Source: an uncultured Tenacibaculum sp. (lineage in GTDB: Bacteria; Bacteroidota; Bacteroidia; Flavobacteriales; Flavobacteriaceae). From it: 64,000 bases of DNA. The translations under genes and the position numbers were made by a program. The notes beneath the pieces were generated by a model. It did not search any database. It was not told where the DNA came from and saw only the letters and a list, made by a program, of their open reading frames with translations. Shown piece by piece: positions 34,589 through 43,966 of this stretch. The number at the start of each line of letters is the position of its first letter. Within the stretch, counting starts at the first letter, position 1. The DNA lies in contig NZ_CANNBW010000011.1 in assembly GCF_947502995.1 (NCBI RefSeq), positions 102,826 to 166,825 of the forward strand, given 5' to 3'.

Positions 34589-35890
34589 CTAGTTTTTCGC
34601 TTGAAGACGTTCTATTTTTGGACATAAAATCCAAACACTTACTAAAGCTATTGTTGCTAAAATTGCTCCAATAACAAATACTGGTGTATAATTACCTCCT
34701 TTAGTTAGCCAAGGCACAAAGAATGTTAATCCAGCTGCAGCTAGTTTTGCTGCCATACCTGAAAAACCTGCTAATGTCCCTACTGTTTTTCCACTAAATA
34801 AATCACTTGGTAAAGTTTGTATATTTCCAATTGCAGTTTGAAATCCAAATAGAATTACAGCCATAATTAGTACTGCAGTAGTCGGCCCTCCTGGATTTGC
34901 AAGTGCCAATAATGCCGGTAACATAATTAAACAACCTAATGTAATAACCATCTTTCTTGTTTTATCAATACTCCATCCTACTTTTAATCTATTGTGAGCT
35001 AATAAACCTCCAAACCAAGCTCCTATCATTGCTCCTAAATAAGGTACCCAACCGTATAAACCAATTCCTTTTACATCCATTCCATAAACTTCAAATAAGT
35101 AAATTGGAATCCATGACACAAACAACCACCAAATTGGATCAATTGCTGCTGAAGAAATAATTACTCCCCAACTTTGTTTATGCGATAATAATTTTGAAGT
35201 ATTGGGCGTATAATCTTCCTCTAAAGATTCATCATTTTTTTCAGTTTTTTTCTTTTGACCTTTTAGAATATAATTTCTTTCCTCATCAGTTATCCAAGGA
35301 TGTTTTTTTGGTGGAGCTTTCACTATTATAATCCAAGGAATTAACCATAATAAACCTAATAAACCGACAAGTATAAAAATAGTTTGCCAGCTAAAATGAC
35401 CTGCCAAATATGCTATTAATGGAATTGCTATGGTACCTCCAATAGCTGCACCAGAATTAAATAAACCTTGTGCAAAAGCTCTCTCTTTTGTAGGGAACCA
35501 TTCTGCATTTCCTTTTGACGCTCCAGGCCAGTTTCCTGCTTCAGAAATACCTAAAAGAGATCTGAATAACGCAAAACTTGTAAATGAATTTGCTAAAGCA
35601 TGTAAGGCAGTAGCAACAGACCAAACTCCTATAGAAAGAATAAAACCTAATCGAGTACCAATCCAATCGAAAATTTTTCCGAAAATAGCTTGCCCAAAAG
35701 CATAAGAAAACATGAATACAATTGTTATCCAAGAATAAATCTCTTTTCTTTGATCTGCATTCTTATTTGGATATAATTCCTCTGCAATATCTGGCCATAA
35801 AACAATTAATGTTTGCCTATCAATATAGTTGATAATAGCTGCTAGTGCAATTAAACCTATTACCCACCATCTAAGTCCTTTAATTTTCAT
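34589..35890 (-). CDS. MFS hexuronate-type transporter
   Basis: A 433-residue major facilitator permease of the anion:cation symporter/ExuT group with about 12 membrane segments, starting LRWWVIGLIALAAIINYIDRQTLIVLWP and containing the signature SEAGNWPGASKGNAEWFPTKERAFAQGLFNSG. The cytoplasmic loop near residues 200-230 is charged. In alginate loci it imports the unsaturated uronate monomer or DEH across the inner membrane. First gene of the metabolic operon with reductase, kinase and aldolase. Confidence 0.9.
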   Translation of the reverse strand: MKIKGLRWWVIGLIALAAIINYIDRQTLIVLWPDIAEELYPNKNADQRKEIYSWITIVFMFSYAFGQAIFGKIFDWIGTRLGFILSIGVWSVATALHALANSFTSFALFRSLLGISEAGNWPGASKGNAEWFPTKERAFAQGLFNSGAAIGGTIAIPLIAYLAGHFSWQTIFILVGLLGLLWLIPWIIIVKAPPKKHPWITDEERNYILKGQKKKTEKNDESLEEDYTPNTSKLLSHKQSWGVIISSAAIDPIWWLFVSWIPIYLFEVYGMDVKGIGLYGWVPYLGAMIGAWFGGLLAHNRLKVGWSIDKTRKMVITLGCLIMLPALLALANPGGPTTAVLIMAVILFGFQTAIGNIQTLPSDLFSGKTVGTLAGFSGMAAKLAAAGLTFFVPWLTKGGNYTPVFVIGAILATIALVSVWILCPKIERLQAKN

Positions 35891-35910
35891 TTTTACTTTA
35901 GTTTACAACG

Positions 35911-35947
35911 TATTTGGTCTGGGCTCATAAAATTGACTTTATGAACC
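35911..35947. promoter_or_regulatory. Inverted repeat upstream of the MFS operon
   Basis: GGCTCATAAA (35922-35931) pairs with TTTATGAACC (35938-35947) at 9 of 10 positions around ATTGAC. It lies about 30 bases before the transporter ATG. It might be an operator or a 5' UTR hairpin; no TGGTnnACCA palindrome is present here, only a TTTGGTC half-site-like stretch at 35913-35919. Confidence 0.35.
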
Positions 35948-36068
35948 TTGTTAATAATTCAAGATATATCTATTAGGTTTTCAGATGATTAAAATCTAAA
36001 CCTTAAGAATTAATATGTAATTTGTTTGTTTTCGCTTATTTAATTAAAAAGCTGTTTTAAGTTCTACT

Positions 36069-36782
36069 CTATATTTCTTTGTCTGAGTTATAACAATACT
36101 GATATAATACACTAAAATGATCTTTCATTTTTTGTTTAGCTAATTGGGGATTTTGATCTTTTATCGCTTCATATATATCATAATGTTCTTGTATACCTTT
36201 TTGTGCTAAACCTTTATCACATACATGGTATTTTTCAAAATTGGTAATAATACCTGGCGTAATCATTAACATAAAAGTATTAATTGTACTATTACCACTG
36301 GCTTTTGCTATTGCTAAATGAAATAATAAATCTTCTTGAACAGCATCTTCACCTTTATTTACCTTTTCAGTATAAGCTTCTAAAGTTTGAGCCATAGCTT
36401 TTAAATCTTCATCAGTACGTCTTAAAGCTGCTAATCTCGCAGTTTTGAGCTCTAATAAAATTCTGGTTTCAACCAAAGATTTAAAACTAGGATCTTCTAA
36501 TCTTAGAATATCTTCAATCATACCATTAAGAGCAATTACACCAATATTAGCTACAAAAGTTCCACTTTGAGGAATTGATTTCAGTAATCCATAAAACTCA
36601 AGTTTTTGAATAGCTTCTCTTATATTTCCTCTTGAGACACCAAACTTTTCAGACAACATTCGCTCTGAAGGAAGCTTATCTCCTGGTTCTAAGTTCTTAA
36701 AGTTTATCAATTCTCTAATTTGAGCAATGATTTTCTTTTGAACATTTTCGCTGTCATTTGTTGTTAAAATATCTAATTTCAT
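36069..36782 (-). CDS. GntR/FadR-family repressor of alginate use (AusR-like)
   Basis: 237 residues: N-terminal winged helix (IIAQIRELINFKNLEPGDKLPSERMLSEKFGVSRGNIREAIQKLEFYGLL, about 18-67) and a C-terminal all-helical FadR/FCD ligand domain (DLLFHLAIAKASGNSTI, about 145; MKDHFSVLY near the end) with the family's metal/ligand histidines. In Zobellia galactanivorans a GntR repressor of this kind (AusR) controls alginate genes. Here TGGTnnACCA palindromes precede this gene, susC and the PL6 gene, consistent with the same role including autoregulation. The effector is probably a late intermediate such as KDG, by analogy. Confidence 0.85.
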   Translation of the reverse strand: MKLDILTTNDSENVQKKIIAQIRELINFKNLEPGDKLPSERMLSEKFGVSRGNIREAIQKLEFYGLLKSIPQSGTFVANIGVIALNGMIEDILRLEDPSFKSLVETRILLELKTARLAALRRTDEDLKAMAQTLEAYTEKVNKGEDAVQEDLLFHLAIAKASGNSTINTFMLMITPGIITNFEKYHVCDKGLAQKGIQEHYDIYEAIKDQNPQLAKQKMKDHFSVLYQYCYNSDKEI

Positions 36783-36795
36783 GTACTTTTTGTAT

Positions 36796-36827
36796 AATTG
36801 GTTAACCAGTTCCGATTTACGAATTTA
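36796..36827 (-). promoter_or_regulatory. Operator and promoter of the GntR regulator gene
   Basis: Palindrome TGGTTAACCA at 36799-36808 (extended AATTGGTTAACCAGTT) lies 14 bases before the start codon. TAAATTCG at 36827-36820 on the minus strand is one mismatch from TAnnTTTG and would place the start of transcription on the operator, consistent with autorepression. Confidence 0.6.
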
Positions 36828-36887
36828 ATAAATTACATCTGTTAAAGTTTATATTTATCTGCTATTTTTTGAAAAATAAACTGCTAA

Positions 36888-37799
36888 TTAATGTGATACT
36901 TCTAGCTTATAAAATCGAACTCTAGCAAATGCATCTTTATCTCTGGTTTGAAAATAGTTACCTGCTTTAAAATAGTTTTCGAAAATACCCCATCTTTTCA
37001 TATGTATATTCTCATATACCTTAAATTCATTATTGTTTAAAATTACTACCATTTTTCCATCGGATACTTTTACTTCGAGTGTAAATTTTTTAAAACCTAC
37101 TTTTTGTTTAAAAGTATAACCTTCATCATCATCCCAAGCGTCTTTATGCAACAATTCTTTATATGTTGCTGTCTTACTTTTTAGGACTTTAGTCTTAACT
37201 CTTACTTTACCGTTCTTCCAATATATTTTTAAAATTGGAGGAGCATTATTATCTTTTTGACCTATTAACTCTTTTTGTTCATTTGTTAATCTCCCATGAA
37301 TTTGCATGATAATGGTCTTATGATATTCTCCTTTCTTATTCCTAGAGATTTCATCAATAGCTAATTGTCCCTTCATTCTACCACCTTGTTTGAAGGTCCA
37401 GTTTACGTTATTATCTCCTGGCTTCATTTGTTCACGTAGTTCAGAACGAGAATATTTTGTATTTGCTGTAGTAATATTTGGTTCTGCATAAAACACTAAA
37501 GCTCCTTTAGCAGAATCGTTATACATGTACTTTTTTAATACATCATTATTAGCATAATCAAAAATTTCTGGTGGACTTACCTCATAAGGTTTTCCTTTAT
37601 CATTTCCTTCCGGGATGGTAACTTTCCAATGTGTAAGATCTATTTTAGGAAGTTTAAATCTCTTTTTTCGTTTCTTCCTTTTTTTCTCGATCTTATTTTT
37701 CTTACCTGAAACGCTACTTTTTTGCGCCACACACGTAGCGTTTACAGATAAGAATATCAATACAAAAAGCGCTACTATGTTCTTTAGAATGCTTTTCAT
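36888..37799 (-). CDS. Alginate lyase, polysaccharide lyase family 7
   Basis: A 303-residue exported PL7 enzyme that cleaves alginate by beta-elimination. The three family motifs are visible: YSRSELREQM near residue 117, IIMQIHGR near 165 and YFKAGNYFQ near 282, containing the catalytic Arg, His/Gln and Tyr. Signal peptide (NIVALFVLIFLSVNATCVAQ), then a very basic stretch KKNKIEKKRKKRKKR before the jelly-roll domain. QIH (rather than QVH) often goes with activity on G-containing blocks, but this is only a tendency. Last gene of the SusC-SusD-PKD-PL7 unit. Confidence 0.93.
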   Translation of the reverse strand: MKSILKNIVALFVLIFLSVNATCVAQKSSVSGKKNKIEKKRKKRKKRFKLPKIDLTHWKVTIPEGNDKGKPYEVSPPEIFDYANNDVLKKYMYNDSAKGALVFYAEPNITTANTKYSRSELREQMKPGDNNVNWTFKQGGRMKGQLAIDEISRNKKGEYHKTIIMQIHGRLTNEQKELIGQKDNNAPPILKIYWKNGKVRVKTKVLKSKTATYKELLHKDAWDDDEGYTFKQKVGFKKFTLEVKVSDGKMVVILNNNEFKVYENIHMKRWGIFENYFKAGNYFQTRDKDAFARVRFYKLEVSH

Positions 37800-37806
37800 T
37801 AAATTT

Positions 37807-38808
37807 TTATAGATTGATTGCTGTTATAGTTATTGCATCTACACGAATTTCTTCATCTCCACTATTATAACCAAAATCTCCACCGCCACCTCCTGTAGCT
37901 GGTCCACCGATACCTCTAATAAATAAGGCTACACTATTATTTGCTCCTGAATTAAAAGTATAAGTATATGTGATATAACTATCATCACTTGGATTAGCTA
38001 TTGTTTCTGCTAGAAGATTATTTGCTACATCTTCAACTTGAGATATCGAAGTATAACCCCAATTTTCCTGTGGAAAAGCTGTTGTTTCTGTAAAATACAT
38101 AGGCGTGTAACCACTTACATATCCTGAACCTGCTAAAGCTCTAACTTCTAACATACTTGGAAAAGAACCTCCTGTTAAATCTTTAAAGGAAGCAACAACT
38201 TCAATTGTATAGTCTGCGTTTGGAGTAACTTCAAACTCTTGATAAATATGATCTGGTTCATTATTATCAAACTTTAAAACATTATCTGATCCACCATTAC
38301 CTGAACTAGATTCACCTTGATCACCTAAATCTTTGTTTATCCAAGCAGAACATGTACAATCTGAACCTGATGATTTCGGTAATTTTGTAAAATCTGCATT
38401 TACTAAAACAGGATCCGGTACATCTGGTTCTTCTGGTTCAATTACTTCTATAGTTTTAGAAATAGTACTTTCAACACCAAGTGCATCTGAAACTGTTAAA
38501 GTTACAGTATAACTTCCTTCACCTGGATATTCATTAACACCATCTTTATCTGTAGATGTATTTCCATCACCAAAATTCCAACTAAAACTTGTCGCACTAG
38601 TAGACAAATTAGCGAAGTTGTATAATTTAAAATTCTCTGCACTTTGATTAAATTCAAAAGCTGCTGAAGGAGGAGTTAAATCTTCAACTGAACCTTCTTC
38701 AGGAAGTTCAAATTCGAAGTCGCAAGACGCAAATATTAATATACCTACAAAAACTAAAATTTTTGTTAGATATTTCTTCTGAAATGTGAATTTATTTATT
38801 TTTTTCAT
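37807..38808 (-). CDS. PKD-domain surface lipoprotein (alginate binding, probable)
   Basis: A 333-residue lipoprotein (lipobox IFASC, Cys near 29) with an acidic run after the Cys (DFEFELPEEGSVEDL), a PKD domain (residues about 48-120; SFSWNFGDGNTST and GSYTVTLTVSD) and a C-terminal beta-sandwich (about 140-333; ADYTIEVVASFKD) resembling carbohydrate-binding modules. It sits between SusD and PL7 in the position of the surface glycan-binding protein of Bacteroidota polysaccharide loci, so is predicted to be anchored on the cell surface and bind alginate. Glycan specificity not readable. Confidence 0.8.
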   Translation of the reverse strand: MKKINKFTFQKKYLTKILVFVGILIFASCDFEFELPEEGSVEDLTPPSAAFEFNQSAENFKLYNFANLSTSATSFSWNFGDGNTSTDKDGVNEYPGEGSYTVTLTVSDALGVESTISKTIEVIEPEEPDVPDPVLVNADFTKLPKSSGSDCTCSAWINKDLGDQGESSSGNGGSDNVLKFDNNEPDHIYQEFEVTPNADYTIEVVASFKDLTGGSFPSMLEVRALAGSGYVSGYTPMYFTETTAFPQENWGYTSISQVEDVANNLLAETIANPSDDSYITYTYTFNSGANNSVALFIRGIGGPATGGGGGDFGYNSGDEEIRVDAITITAINL

Positions 38809-38824
38809 TTGTAAGCTCTTTAAA

Positions 38825-40252
38825 TTAATAACCAGGATTTTGCTCTAAAATTCCACCTCCTAAATTCACTTCTCTTTGTGGAATAGGTAATAATAAATCT
38901 GTAGCACTAAAACTAGCTCCAATGTTAGTAGAAAATGTTGCTAATGTTTCTTGCGCTTTATTAAATCTTAACAAATCGAAAAGACGATGATTTTCGAAAG
39001 CTAATTCTACTCTTCTTTCTAACAATAAATCATCTTTAGTTATGTTAGTTACTGTGGTTGGTAATCCTGCTCTATCACGAATAGCTTGAAAAGAAGCTAA
39101 AGCTGCAGGAACACTTGTTTCATTAGAAGTTCCCATGATAGCTTCTACATGTAATAAAAGTACATCCGCATAACGCAAAACAATCCAATCGTTACCTGCT
39201 TGAGTTGGATTACTAGAAGTAGGATCTATCCCTAAAGTTGCATCTCCATCTGGAATATATTTTACAACTTGAAATCTAGTTGGCTGAGCTTGATCTACTC
39301 TATAAGAAAACTGTGTTCTATCTCCTCCAAAATTGTCTAGAGCATCTTTAGCATCAGGAGTTACATAATTTACTCCACTTGTTCTTCCCACAGCATTTAA
39401 CCATTCTGCTGAAAAATTCTGACTATTTTGTGCATCATCTCCTAAGTATCCTATTGAAAATATAACTTCATTATTTCCTTCATTAAAGTATATATCTTTA
39501 AAATTAGTTTCTAAAGAAAAACCAGAGTTCATAACACTTTCACATAATTGTTGTGCTTCTAAATAGCGTTTATTTTCTGTAGTCATATACACTTTAGCTA
39601 ATAACGTCTGTGCTGCTGCTCTAGAAGCTCTGTTTTTAGAACCGTTAGTTAATGTTTCTATAGCTCTATTTAAATCGGATTCAATTAAAGTATATACCTC
39701 ATCTTTTGATTTTCTAGTAAATTGAATTTCTTTGTCTGCTGGTGCAATAACTCGATCTATTAGTGGAATGTCTCCAAATAATCTTACTAAGTTAAAATAT
39801 GCATAAGCTCTAACAAATTTTGCTTCACCTTCGAATCTTGAGCGATTAGCTGCTGTAGCATTATTTAAATTTTCTAAAACAATATTTGCTCTAAAAATCA
39901 CATTATAAAAACTACGATAATAATCTGCTACAATACCGTTATTTGCTTCTATTGTATAGTTTTCGAATTGAGCTGCTTCACCTTCACTACTTTTTGTTTG
40001 TGTGTTATCACTTCTCATTTCAGTAACGTAAAACTCAACTTGAATTCCATGATTGTCATTTGAACTTGTTGAATTAATTCCTTGAATTCCGTCGTACATA
40101 TTAATAACTCCTAATTCAAGTTCATCATCATTTGAGTAAAATGTTTCACCATTTGGAGTTCCAATAGGTGCTGGCTCTAAGAAATTATCACTACATGAAT
40201 ACGATATAAAAATGATAATTAATATTGCGTAAATATTTTTTATTTGTTTCAT
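38825..40252 (-). CDS. SusD/RagB-family nutrient-binding lipoprotein
   Basis: A 475-residue SusD-like outer-membrane lipoprotein with lipobox ISYSC and N-terminal SDNFLEPAPIGTPNGETFYSNDDELELGVINMYDGIQ. TPR-like helices (EGEAKFVRAYAYFNLVRLFGDIPL near 140) and the C-terminal LERRVELAFENHRLFDLLRF...LLPIPQREVNL...NPGY are family hallmarks. It forms the lid of the SusC porin and captures alginate oligosaccharides. Directly downstream of SusC (10-base gap). Confidence 0.95.
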   Translation of the reverse strand: MKQIKNIYAILIIIFISYSCSDNFLEPAPIGTPNGETFYSNDDELELGVINMYDGIQGINSTSSNDNHGIQVEFYVTEMRSDNTQTKSSEGEAAQFENYTIEANNGIVADYYRSFYNVIFRANIVLENLNNATAANRSRFEGEAKFVRAYAYFNLVRLFGDIPLIDRVIAPADKEIQFTRKSKDEVYTLIESDLNRAIETLTNGSKNRASRAAAQTLLAKVYMTTENKRYLEAQQLCESVMNSGFSLETNFKDIYFNEGNNEVIFSIGYLGDDAQNSQNFSAEWLNAVGRTSGVNYVTPDAKDALDNFGGDRTQFSYRVDQAQPTRFQVVKYIPDGDATLGIDPTSSNPTQAGNDWIVLRYADVLLLHVEAIMGTSNETSVPAALASFQAIRDRAGLPTTVTNITKDDLLLERRVELAFENHRLFDLLRFNKAQETLATFSTNIGASFSATDLLLPIPQREVNLGGGILEQNPGY

Positions 40253-40261
40253 GGTGTTGTT

Positions 40262-43200
40262 TTAAAATTCTAAGTTTAATCCTAATGAAATGGTTCTAGC
40301 AATTGGCGAACCTGCTCTTTGATAACCAAAAGTTAATGGACCTGTATTCTCTACGAATTCTGGATTAAAACCTGTATAATTATCTGCTGTGAAATACAAT
40401 AAATTTTGGCCAGTTATATAAACTCTCGCTTTAGAGAAAAACTCGAAAGTTTCTGGTAAATCATTAGAGAAATTATATCCAATATTTACATTTCTTAAAG
40501 CAATGTAAGATGCATCTTGTATGATAGAATTTGTAAATATTTTTTGTTTAATAAACTCTTGATCTGGCGTTGTTGCAGTATTAAAATCTTGTGAGCTATT
40601 AAAGTGATTGAATAAATACTGATCTCCCATATTTCTTACTTCTGCACCATGACTTCCTTGCCACATAAAACTTAAATCTAAGTTCTTATATCTAAAACTA
40701 TTTGAAAAACTCCAAACTAAATCTGGATAAGGATCTCCTAATATTGTTTTATCATCATCATCGATTAATCCATCTCCATTTAAATCTTTTACATAAACAT
40801 CTTGAGCTTCTGCTCCAACAGGATGAAAAGGATCATTGATAAACTCTAAAGGAATTTCTCTATCGACTACCCAACCGTAAAAAGAAGCTACCGGATTTCC
40901 TACTGAATTAATCCATTCTGCTGCTCTTTTTGAATCTACATTAAGAATTTGACCATCAGAATCTCCAAAATTGATTAATTCATTTTCGTTCATTGAAGCT
41001 AACATTGTTGATGACCAACTAAAATCTTCAGTAACAATGTTACGTGTTTGTAATTCTAGTTCAATTCCTTTGTTTTCAACTTCTCCTAAATTAACTAAAG
41101 CTTGAGCAAATCCGGTAGTTACTGAAACTGGGTTAAATAATAGTTGCTTGTCGTTGTTTCTCTTATATACGTCTATTCCACCACTAATTCTGTTATTAAA
41201 CAATCCAAAATCTAAACCTAAATTGATTTCTCTAGATTGTTCCCATTGTAAATCTGGATTAGGAAGATTTAAAGGATCGAAAGCAGAAACTACATTATTA
41301 TCAATAATTGTTGATGTAGCTTGAAGTAAAGCTATTGAAGGATAAGTATTAATTAATACATCTCCTGTATTTAATCTGTTATTACCACTTAAACCGTAAC
41401 TTGCTCTAAGTTTTAAGTTAGAAATAACATTACTTTCTTCTAAGAACTTTTCATTACTTGCTATCCAACCAACAGAAGCTGCTGGGAAATTTCCGAATTT
41501 AGAATCTGGTCCGAAAATAGAACTACCATCTCTTCTAAAACTTAAAGAAACTAAATACTTATCATCAAATGCGTAATTTAATCTTCCAAAGAAAGACATA
41601 AATGTTGTCTCGTATTGTAAAGAAGATTTATTCGAAATATTAGTTGCCGCATCTAAAGTCTGAGAAATATCTGATGTAAATCCTGTTCCTGTAACAGATT
41701 GAGTTCTTGTATCGAATGTTTCTGTAGAAAAACCTGCTACAGCATTTACATTGTGTTTTTCATTAAACACATGATTGTATGTAAAATAATTATCAGAAAC
41801 TAAGTGAATTCTATTTAAATTTGAAGTTGTTAAAAAAGCTGCATCTGCTCCATTTCTATTCGCTAAAACTCCAGAATAACGGAATCCATTTCTTTGTTCA
41901 AAATCACCTGAAAAAGAAGTTCTAAACTCTAAATCATCTGTAACTTTATAATTCACATAAATAGAACCAAATAACCTGAACCTTTCTTCTGTTCTATTTC
42001 TTTCTAAAACTTTAGCTGCTGGGTTTGTATTTGAAGAGTTACTAATATCAGTTCCTCCTGTAGCAATAGGCTGGCCAGTAACTAAATCGTAATCATCGAA
42101 CATACGTTGCACTGCATAATCACCAATTTGAACATTTGCCCATCTTCCATTATCTCTTAATCGATTTACGAACTGAATATTATTTTCATCTATGTATAAT
42201 GGTAGCCAAGATGGTTGTCTTAAAATATCATGAGCAGAACCATCAAAACGTCTTCTATCAGTAAATGTAGGCGTTAAGCTAATTCCTACTTTAAACTTAT
42301 CTGACAACTTAGTATCTACTTTAAGTTTTAAGTTATATTTTTTAAAATCATCTGTAATTAAAACACCTTCATCATGAACATATCCTAAGTTAGCACTAAA
42401 CTTAGTCTTTTTAGTTCCTCCTCTAACACTAAATGAATGATTCGTAATTGTACCTCCATCGAAAATAACATCTTGCCAGCTTCTGTCTGTACCAATTAAC
42501 TGTTTATATCTTGTTCTATCTGATAAAGCTCCATTTAAAGCTAATTCAGCTTGAGCAGTTCTAGCCAAACTAAATGTATAAGCATCTGATCTTCTTGCTT
42601 CTTTCAATCCAGTAAAAGTATTGTACGAAAATTTTGTTTTCCCCTCTTTTCCAGATTTAGTAATGATTTGAATTACACCATTACTACCTCTAGATCCATA
42701 AATAGCCGTTGAAGCAGCATCTTTTAGTACATCAAAAGAAGCAACATCATTCATATCTAAAGAACCTAAAAACTCATTGTCTACTACTAATCCATCAACA
42801 ACAATTAATGGATCTGAAACTCCTGAAATTGATCCTGTTCCTCTAATTCTAATCGTTGGTGCAGAACCTGCTTCTCCTTCAGTAGTTTGAATATTAACCC
42901 CAGAAACCTGTCCTACTAAAGCATCATCGACACGAGCAACACCAATTTGCTCTAAATCCTTATTAACAAGTTTTGAAACAGCTCCTGTTACATTTGATTT
43001 CTTTTGAGAACCATAACCTACAACAACAACCTCATTAAGTACATTAGATTCGGGCTGTAAGACAATAGTTAGTTCTTTGTTATTTTGAATTGTGATCACT
43101 CTATCTTTAAAACCTATACTTGAGATTTGTAAAACTTCTCCTTTCTTCACTTTTAAAGAAAATTTACCATCAAAATCTGTAGAAACACCTTTAATTGTAC

Positions 43201-43345
43201 CAAAAATGATCACATTGGCACCAGGTATAGGTTGATTGTCTTCTTGGGCAAGTACTGTACCACTCACCGTGAAGGTTTCTTGAGCTGATATAGCAATCCA
43301 ACAGAAGAGCATTGCTATAAAAGTTAATCTGGTTTGTAATTTCAT
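40262..43345 (-). CDS. SusC-family TonB-dependent transporter
   Basis: About 1,027 residues. Signal peptide (MKLQTRLTFIAMLFCWIAISAQ), carboxypeptidase-regulatory-like domain (FTVSGTVLAQEDNQPIPGAN to LQISSIGFKDR), the TonB-box region (ESNVLNEVVVVGYGSQ), plug domain (IRIRGTGSISGVSDPLIVVDG and GSRGSNGVIQIITKSG) and a 22-strand barrel ending NLEF. It imports alginate oligosaccharides with SusD. The start is ATG at 43345; an upstream in-frame TTG at 43393 lacks support. Preceded by a 250-base leader with an operator pair and a hairpin. Confidence 0.95.
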   Translation of the reverse strand: MKLQTRLTFIAMLFCWIAISAQETFTVSGTVLAQEDNQPIPGANVIIFGTIKGVSTDFDGKFSLKVKKGEVLQISSIGFKDRVITIQNNKELTIVLQPESNVLNEVVVVGYGSQKKSNVTGAVSKLVNKDLEQIGVARVDDALVGQVSGVNIQTTEGEAGSAPTIRIRGTGSISGVSDPLIVVDGLVVDNEFLGSLDMNDVASFDVLKDAASTAIYGSRGSNGVIQIITKSGKEGKTKFSYNTFTGLKEARRSDAYTFSLARTAQAELALNGALSDRTRYKQLIGTDRSWQDVIFDGGTITNHSFSVRGGTKKTKFSANLGYVHDEGVLITDDFKKYNLKLKVDTKLSDKFKVGISLTPTFTDRRRFDGSAHDILRQPSWLPLYIDENNIQFVNRLRDNGRWANVQIGDYAVQRMFDDYDLVTGQPIATGGTDISNSSNTNPAAKVLERNRTEERFRLFGSIYVNYKVTDDLEFRTSFSGDFEQRNGFRYSGVLANRNGADAAFLTTSNLNRIHLVSDNYFTYNHVFNEKHNVNAVAGFSTETFDTRTQSVTGTGFTSDISQTLDAATNISNKSSLQYETTFMSFFGRLNYAFDDKYLVSLSFRRDGSSIFGPDSKFGNFPAASVGWIASNEKFLEESNVISNLKLRASYGLSGNNRLNTGDVLINTYPSIALLQATSTIIDNNVVSAFDPLNLPNPDLQWEQSREINLGLDFGLFNNRISGGIDVYKRNNDKQLLFNPVSVTTGFAQALVNLGEVENKGIELELQTRNIVTEDFSWSSTMLASMNENELINFGDSDGQILNVDSKRAAEWINSVGNPVASFYGWVVDREIPLEFINDPFHPVGAEAQDVYVKDLNGDGLIDDDDKTILGDPYPDLVWSFSNSFRYKNLDLSFMWQGSHGAEVRNMGDQYLFNHFNSSQDFNTATTPDQEFIKQKIFTNSIIQDASYIALRNVNIGYNFSNDLPETFEFFSKARVYITGQNLLYFTADNYTGFNPEFVENTGPLTFGYQRAGSPIARTISLGLNLEF

Positions 43346-43492
43346 AATTTGTTTGTTGTTTTTTTGTGTCATTTCGATCTTACTCAAGTTCAAAATCTAA
43401 AACCAGATTTTGGCAATTCTTATATCTTTAGTATTTTTGCCTTGTCGATTGCTTTTGCACTTGATATTACTTCGGTTCCAAAAGAAGTATAT

Positions 43493-43523
43493 AAAAAGGA
43501 TAGGACCTTAAACTATCCTTTTT
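43493..43523. terminator. Hairpin with T-runs in the susC leader
   Basis: AAAAAGGATAG (43493-43503) and CTATCCTTTTT (43513-43523) form an 11-bp stem with a nine-base loop; T-runs follow on both strands. In the minus direction it lies after the operator pair and before susC. It could end kdgF transcripts or act as an attenuator. Confidence 0.75.
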
Positions 43524-43542
43524 TTTTTAGATCAAAACAAAT

Positions 43543-43571
43543 TGGTTTACCAGTTTGGTTAACCAAATATA
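43543..43571 (-). promoter_or_regulatory. susC operator pair and -7 element
   Basis: Two palindromes, TGGTTTACCA (43543-43552) and TGGTTAACCA (43556-43565), 13 bp centre to centre. TATATTTG on the minus strand at 43571-43564 is a perfect TAnnTTTG -7 element sharing two bases with the second palindrome. I do not see a good TTG -33. Confidence 0.68.
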
Positions 43572-43595
43572 AATTATTTTTTGATTTATAAAAAA

Positions 43596-43955
43596 TTATT
43601 TGTCAGTATTTTGCATAAAATCTTCACGAATAGGACTAAATACATCAATTAAAACTCCTGCTTCTCTACAAATGGCTCCGTGCATTACGTGTGGTGGAAT
43701 GTAAAAACAATCTCCTCCCTTAAGCATTTTAGTTTCTTTTCCTATAGTTAATTCGAAAGTTCCACTTTCGACATAAGTAACTTGAGAATGATAATGCTCG
43801 TGCATTGGTCCTACTCCACCAACTTCAAAGTGTACTTTAACCAACATGATTTTATCATCATATCCCATAATTTTACGTTTAACTCCTTCCCCAACTACTT
43901 CCCATTCAATTTCATCTCCAAAGAGAAATTCTTTACTCGCTTCAAATGTTTTCAT
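43596..43955 (-). CDS. kdgF: KdgF-like cupin (unsaturated uronate linearisation)
   Basis: A 119-residue single-cupin protein with metal-ligand motif GPMHEHYHSQVTYVESG (residues about 49-65) and the second cupin block GDCFYIPPHVMHGA (about 81-94). KdgF converts the delta-4,5-unsaturated uronate monomers released by exolytic lyases to their open-chain keto form. It sits 12 bases after the PL17 gene, consistent with that role. No signal peptide is visible, so it probably acts in the cytoplasm. Confidence 0.88.
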   Translation of the reverse strand: MKTFEASKEFLFGDEIEWEVVGEGVKRKIMGYDDKIMLVKVHFEVGGVGPMHEHYHSQVTYVESGTFELTIGKETKMLKGGDCFYIPPHVMHGAICREAGVLIDVFSPIREDFMQNTDK

Positions 43956-43966
43956 TTCTATTTTAT

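Noticed and set aside
35911..35921. GntR operator before the MFS gene
   Set aside because: Only one half-site-like TTTGGTC is present and the palindromic partner is absent.
40262..43393. Alternative TTG start of susC 16 codons upstream
   Set aside because: The ATG at 43345 starts a normal signal peptide; the upstream stretch is polar and would bury it.
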